Source of the DNA: JASFEQ01 sp050124735
Lineage (GTDB): Bacteria; Desulfobacterota; DSM-4660; Desulfatiglandales; HGW-15
NCBI GenBank assembly: GCA_050124735.1
Contig: JASFEQ010000156.1
Span: 1-9,220, forward strand
Direction of reading: 5' to 3'
DNA: 9,220 bases
Made by a program: the position numbers and the translations under genes. The notes below the pieces were generated by a model that worked only from the letters and a program-made list of their open reading frames with translations, did not search any database and was not told where the DNA came from. Numbering within the stretch: position 1 is the first letter of the stretch; every line of letters starts with the position of its first letter. This document shows, piece by piece, positions 6,059 through 9,220 of the stretch.

Positions 6059-7123
6059 TCAGTGGTAGCTTTGAATGGATTGAATACCCATGGATTCAGC
6101 GAGCCATTTTTCGTTAATGCGAGCAGCCGCCCACGATAGTGTGAGGCTACTCACATTTTTCGATAGCCCCCTCCCGTCAAACGTCATGGCAAGCTTTAGT
6201 TTAGTGCACTCTGCAGGCATGGAAAGAATACGGTAGGCCGTGAAATATGGTTCCAGATCCTTTATGTTCGCCTTCAATTGAGCTAAACCCTGTTTGAGAT
6301 TGCTTATTTGCTGCTGTAAATATGTCAAAGATTGTTGGCGGTTGTGCTTCCCGCTGACCGTGTTATCATTCGCCACAGTAGGCATCTCTACACCATTATC
6401 ATAGGCATAGAAGAGGGCGCCATCCAGCGTATAGGCCTTTAAAGCCTCAATATCCTCGTCTGCCAACGCCTTCAATGTGTCGATAAGAAGAAGGGTGGGG
6501 TCAATGGATTCTTCCCATTCCATCCCCAGCGCCGAGAAGTCTGGCTGGAACAACTGATTCAGGTCGATGAGTAGGGCTCCGTAAGCAGGGCTTGTGCGTT
6601 GGATCTTCATATTTTCAATCTTCCATTGAGGGTCTGACGCACCCCGCCTGAATACCCATGTGGCATGATAAACATTATCTCTGCCCTCGTATGCGTGGTT
6701 TAAATCAAACCACATATCGAGAATCAACCTTTTTACATGTAAATGAGTGGTGGCTCGTTCCAGTTCTGGGTAGCTGGTTAGACGCATGAGTTCGTCACTG
6801 AGACTTGAGTCTTTTTCCGCCAGGAGACGTTGCCATACAGTTCGCCCTGTTATTTGAAAATTCTTTGAAAAAAGAGATTGAAAACGCTCAGCATCTTCCT
6901 CTTCAAGGGCCTCCTGCGCGCTTATCATAAGTGCAACGATCTCAGCTCCATCCTGTTCTTGAATGGCTTTTTTCGTTTCAGTGCCATTCCGACTGCAAGA
7001 AACCCATACGATGAACAAGGCGGATGCCATAATGAGGTGTATGCTTGGTCTCCAGCCAGCTTTTATGCCGTTCTTCTCATTTCTCGGATGGAAATCGCGA
7101 ATCATTTTGCAGACTGCTCCCAT
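6059..7123 (-). CDS. Exported/membrane-anchored protein of unknown function, possible tandem NTF2-like halves
   Basis: I do not recognise the family by name. The 354-residue protein has a basic N-terminus and one hydrophobic segment at about 28-42 (IHLIMASALFIVWVS), then Cys43. The site WVSC resembles a lipobox but has Trp at -3, so either a lipoprotein or a simple membrane anchor is possible. The rest is soluble and presumably periplasmic. Two stretches look alike: IVALMISAQEALEEEDAERF (62-81) and LLLIDTLKALADEDIEALKA (211-230). Each starts with a helix followed by a strand-rich part ending in W..E.M (WKIENM 167-172 and WLAESM 340-345). This is the pattern of an NTF2/SnoaL-like alpha+beta cone fold, so the protein may be two such domains in tandem. 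Residues 262-290 form a Q/L-rich probable coiled coil. The start at 7123 has GTAGGAT just upstream; Met7 is an alternative. It is transcribed opposite to all its neighbours and alone on its strand. Confidence 0.7.
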   Translation of the reverse strand: MGAVCKMIRDFHPRNEKNGIKAGWRPSIHLIMASALFIVWVSCSRNGTETKKAIQEQDGAEIVALMISAQEALEEEDAERFQSLFSKNFQITGRTVWQRLLAEKDSSLSDELMRLTSYPELERATTHLHVKRLILDMWFDLNHAYEGRDNVYHATWVFRRGASDPQWKIENMKIQRTSPAYGALLIDLNQLFQPDFSALGMEWEESIDPTLLLIDTLKALADEDIEALKAYTLDGALFYAYDNGVEMPTVANDNTVSGKHNRQQSLTYLQQQISNLKQGLAQLKANIKDLEPYFTAYRILSMPAECTKLKLAMTFDGRGLSKNVSSLTLSWAAARINEKWLAESMGIQSIQSYH

Positions 7124-7259
7124 CTATCCTACTCGATGGAGTCGTCGTAAATATTATCCCTTGCCTCTTGGGGAGTTCTTGGGCACACTTGGACCGTTGT
7201 CATTTGCCGAAATGAAACTTATTGCCCTAAACGGCACGGTGTCAATCGCCTGAAAGTCT

Positions 7260-7288
7260 TTGCGATAAAGTTTTAAGTAGTTTAAAAT
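7260..7288 (+). promoter_or_regulatory. Sigma-70-type promoter candidate for the serine hydrolase gene
   Basis: TTGCGA (7260-7265) and TAAAAT (7283-7288) are separated by exactly 17 bp in an A/T-rich stretch. They lie within the 244-bp divergent spacer (7124-7367) and about 80 bp before the GTG start at 7368. On the opposite strand, a -10-like TAATAT (7151-7156) precedes the minus-strand gene but has no good -35 partner. Nothing else is evident in the spacer except a GGCCGGCC palindrome near 7327-7334. Confidence 0.4.
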
Positions 7289-7367
7289 ATTAAAGAAAAA
7301 CCGCCCAAAAATCAAGTGGAAAGTGGGCCGGCCTTCCATCGTTATGAGTAATCGAAAATAATAGAGC

Positions 7368-8489
7368 GTGGTGACAGAGGTGAAGCTGAACAGAGTGAAA
7401 ATTGATAAAATTAAGGCTTTTCTTGAGGGGGGTGTAGGGGAGGGCGTCTTTCCGGGAGCTGTGCTATTGGTCTCAACAAAGGGGCAGGTCCTTTTTATTG
7501 AAGAGGCTGGTTACCTTTCCTTGATACCAAACCCGATCCCCGTGGAAAAAGATACGATCTTTGATCTCGCCTCGCTGACAAAACCTCTGGCCACCACCTT
7601 GTGCCTCATGAAGTTGGTGGATGAGGGCAAGGTGGAGCTGGATCAGCCCCTTTCGCGGCTTATACCAACACCTGTCCCCTCGGACAAAAAAGATCTGACT
7701 CCCCGTCTGCTCCTTAGCCACAGCGCAGGCTTTACGGACTGGAAGCCCTTTTACTTGGATCTGATGGCGTATGAATCTGAACAGAGGAAGAGGATCCTGA
7801 GAGAGCAGATTCTTAGGGATCCACTGGCCTATTCCCCAGGCGAAGAATACCTTTATAGCGATCTGGGATTCATGATCCTGGAATGGATTATTGAAGAGAT
7901 TACGGGGATGACCATGGGGCGATTTGTGGAGAAGAGCTTCTACCAACCCCTCTCGCTAGAACGCACCTTCCTAAGTACACATCCGCTTTCGCTGCCATTC
8001 AAGAGAGAGTTTTTTGCGGCCACTGAAGACTGCCCTTGGCGGAAGAAGATCGTCCAGGGAGAAGTGGATGACGAGAATGCCTGGGCATTGGGGGGGTATT
8101 CGGGCCATGCCGGACTGTTTGGGCCGGTCGAGGAAGTCTACGTGCTGGTTAACCTCTTGAGGGAGCATTACCTGGGGACGAGGGATGATTACTTGAAACC
8201 AGAAACAGTAAGGGCATTCTTCACTAGGCAAGATATGGTGAAGGGGAGTGACTGGTGCCTGGGCTGGGATTCACCCGCCGAGGAGAATTCAAGCGCCGGT
8301 AGATATTTCTCGAGAAACAGTGTGGGGCACACGGGGTTTACGGGGACTTCTGTGTGGATGGACCTTGACAGGGATATAGTCGTCATCCTGCTCACAAATC
8401 GCGTGCATCCCACCCGGGAAAATGAAAAGATCAAGACATTCAGACCGGCGCTCCACGACCTGATCATGGAAGAATTGGGTTTGGACTGA
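7368..8489 (+). CDS. Serine hydrolase of the beta-lactamase / class C PBP-like family
   Basis: This 373-residue protein belongs to the PF00144-type family (beta-lactamase-related serine hydrolases, D-alanyl-D-alanine carboxypeptidases, esterases). Motifs seen: SLTK (S69-K72), the nucleophile and general base; LLLSHSAGF (114-122), the family's LL.H.SG block; YSD (Y163-D165) in place of the class C YxN; GGYSGHAGLFG (242-252); and HTG (321-323) in place of KTG. The YSD and HTG variants are usual for the esterase/peptidase-like members rather than true beta-lactamases. No signal peptide is visible: the N-terminus is charged, and the first hydrophobic run (AVLLVS, 31-36) belongs to the fold. A cytoplasmic location is therefore likely, and antibiotic resistance should not be inferred. 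The GTG start is uncertain because only weak purines precede it; GTG 7371 and GTG 7380 are alternatives. The ligand is unknown. Confidence 0.82.
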   Translation: MVTEVKLNRVKIDKIKAFLEGGVGEGVFPGAVLLVSTKGQVLFIEEAGYLSLIPNPIPVEKDTIFDLASLTKPLATTLCLMKLVDEGKVELDQPLSRLIPTPVPSDKKDLTPRLLLSHSAGFTDWKPFYLDLMAYESEQRKRILREQILRDPLAYSPGEEYLYSDLGFMILEWIIEEITGMTMGRFVEKSFYQPLSLERTFLSTHPLSLPFKREFFAATEDCPWRKKIVQGEVDDENAWALGGYSGHAGLFGPVEEVYVLVNLLREHYLGTRDDYLKPETVRAFFTRQDMVKGSDWCLGWDSPAEENSSAGRYFSRNSVGHTGFTGTSVWMDLDRDIVVILLTNRVHPTRENEKIKTFRPALHDLIMEELGLD

Positions 8490-8520
8490 GTGCCTAAAGT
8501 GAGCTAAAGTGCCTAAAGTT
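8490..8520 (+). repeat. CTAAAGTG short tandem repeats after the serine hydrolase gene
   Basis: CTAAAGT occurs at 8494-8500, 8504-8510 and 8513-8519, at steps of 10 and 9 bases, starting directly after the stop codon (8487-8489). The same octamer occurs inverted at 5738-5745. It looks like a second family of short intergenic repeats. Confidence 0.5.
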
Positions 8521-8640
8521 AAAAGAACTGCTCTGCCGGGCCTGTAGGACCGTTTGCCCGTTTATGGAATCGATTCACAAACTGAATATGGGCTCGCCGG
8601 ACAGCTGACTGACGGGATAACAGGCTAGGCGAGAACAAAG

Positions 8641-8658
8641 GACAAGTGACAAATGACA
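8641..8658 (+). repeat. TGACAAA-type heptamer repeat, short copy
   Basis: GACAAGTGACAAATGACA is the same repeat family as at 3618-3649 and 4311-4332. It is again placed directly before a start region and here has no inverted partner nearby. It contains the in-frame GTG at 8646 that would falsely extend the next gene by nine residues. Confidence 0.55.
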
Positions 8659-8672
8659 GGCGAGGTATTGCC

Positions 8673-9194
8673 ATGGGAGAGATTAGGAGTACGCTCGATA
8701 TTATCATGGAAAAGACCAAGGGTCTCACCATGTCTGATGAGGAGAAGAAGGCGTTCAAAGAGCTGGAAATGGCAGGGAAAATAAGGGGCCTTATCCAGAA
8801 GTACCTGGACGGTTCATTGGACATGGATAAGCTTAATGTGGAGATTGATGCCCTCGCAGAGAAAGATGAGGACATGGTGAAGCGGTTGATCAGAGAGGAA
8901 TCCGTCTCTAGGATCGAGCTTGAAGGAAATAATGAGCCTCTCTTGAGAGTCCTCGGGGAGATCACCGGATCGGAAGCCGACTTCCTCCGTGAGGTCTTGA
9001 AGGAGTTCGAGAAAAGGCTTCAGAGGGAAAAAAACGTCCGTGAAAAGGAATTGATCAAAAGTTTAGACAAGAAGGGGATATCCGGATCAGCGGTTTTACC
9101 CAACATCAATGCGGATCCGGAATGGTCTCGCCATGTATCGGAAATGAGAAATGAGTTCCAGGAAAGGCTAACATCGTACAGGCAAAAAACATAA
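8673..9194 (+). CDS. Small charged helical protein of unknown function
   Basis: I do not recognise this gene. From ATG 8673 it is 173 residues. The start is chosen because AGGCGAGG (8658-8665) lies 7 nt upstream, whereas the in-frame GTG at 8646 sits in a heptamer repeat. The protein is rich in Glu, Lys, Arg, Leu and Met, lacks Cys, and has no signal peptide or membrane segment, so it should be cytoplasmic. Predicted by eye it is nearly all helix: segments at about 4-18, 21-48, 51-79, 88-98 and 101-134, with heptad-like spacing at 103-130 suggesting a coiled coil. A Gly/Pro-containing linker (GISGSAVLPNINADPEW, 135-151) breaks the helices before a final helix at about 152-171. Trp151 is the only tryptophan. 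Adaptor, regulator or structural roles are all open. The coding quality and clean ribosome-binding site support a real gene. Confidence 0.7.
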   Translation: MGEIRSTLDIIMEKTKGLTMSDEEKKAFKELEMAGKIRGLIQKYLDGSLDMDKLNVEIDALAEKDEDMVKRLIREESVSRIELEGNNEPLLRVLGEITGSEADFLREVLKEFEKRLQREKNVREKELIKSLDKKGISGSAVLPNINADPEWSRHVSEMRNEFQERLTSYRQKT

Positions 9195-9220
9195 CGATCA
9201 GCTGGCCCAAGATAGGGATG

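Noticed and set aside
7229..7251. Sigma-54 promoter candidate (GGCACGG ... TCGC)
   Set aside because: The spacing between GG and GC does not fit the strict -24/-12 distance, and the -12 element is not TTGC.
7154..7339. 61-codon minus-strand open frame in the divergent spacer
   Set aside because: It covers the likely promoter region, has biased composition and shows no recognisable motif. It is best seen as chance.
8519..8965. 148-codon minus-strand open frame overlapping the last gene
   Set aside because: It is very rich in Ser, Leu and Ile, as expected for antisense of a Glu/Lys/Arg-rich helical gene. The plus-strand gene has the ribosome-binding site and coherent protein features.

Overview
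The window is ordinary chromosomal sequence of an anaerobic-type Gram-negative bacterium, most plausibly a Desulfobacterota (former Deltaproteobacteria) lineage. That placement is inference: it rests on the overall character of the proteins, moderate GC, and short heptamer repeats of the TGACAAA type scattered between genes. Nothing in the window fixes the taxon.

Layout. Positions 1-120 hold the 3' end of serS (seryl-tRNA synthetase). It overlaps by four bases a compact single-domain penicillin-binding transpeptidase (117-1439) with all three active-site motifs. After about 100 bp comes a complete glmS (1546-3372), the entry enzyme of UDP-GlcNAc synthesis. A 263-bp spacer with a palindromic element and heptamer repeats leads to a PlsC-type lysophospholipid acyltransferase (3636-4256). 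A second heptamer inverted repeat then precedes an M20-family metallohydrolase (start re-assigned to 4355, end 5617). The only long non-coding stretch, 5618-6058, is rich in palindromes and looks like a small non-autonomous repeat element or a structured RNA. It separates the M20 gene from a convergent minus-strand gene (6059-7123), an exported or membrane-anchored protein of unknown function that may hold two NTF2-like halves. A 244-bp divergent spacer with a plausible sigma-70 promoter precedes a serine hydrolase of the beta-lactamase/class C PBP-like family (7368-8489). The last gene, a small charged helical protein of unknown family (start re-assigned to 8673, end 9194), follows further repeats.

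How the genes relate. PBP transpeptidase, GlmS, acyltransferase and serine hydrolase all fit envelope building or remodelling. The intergenic gaps and the strand switch, however, argue against one operon; only serS and the PBP gene look translationally coupled. I found no CRISPR, transposase, tRNA, rRNA or defence system.

The most distinctive feature is not a gene but the repeat landscape. TGACAAA-type heptamers sit directly before three start codons and create false upstream in-frame starts. Two of these clusters are paired with inverted copies that could form long hairpins. A second octamer family (CTAAAGTG) occurs at two loci, and a nested palindromic element of about 140 bp lies at 5832-5973.
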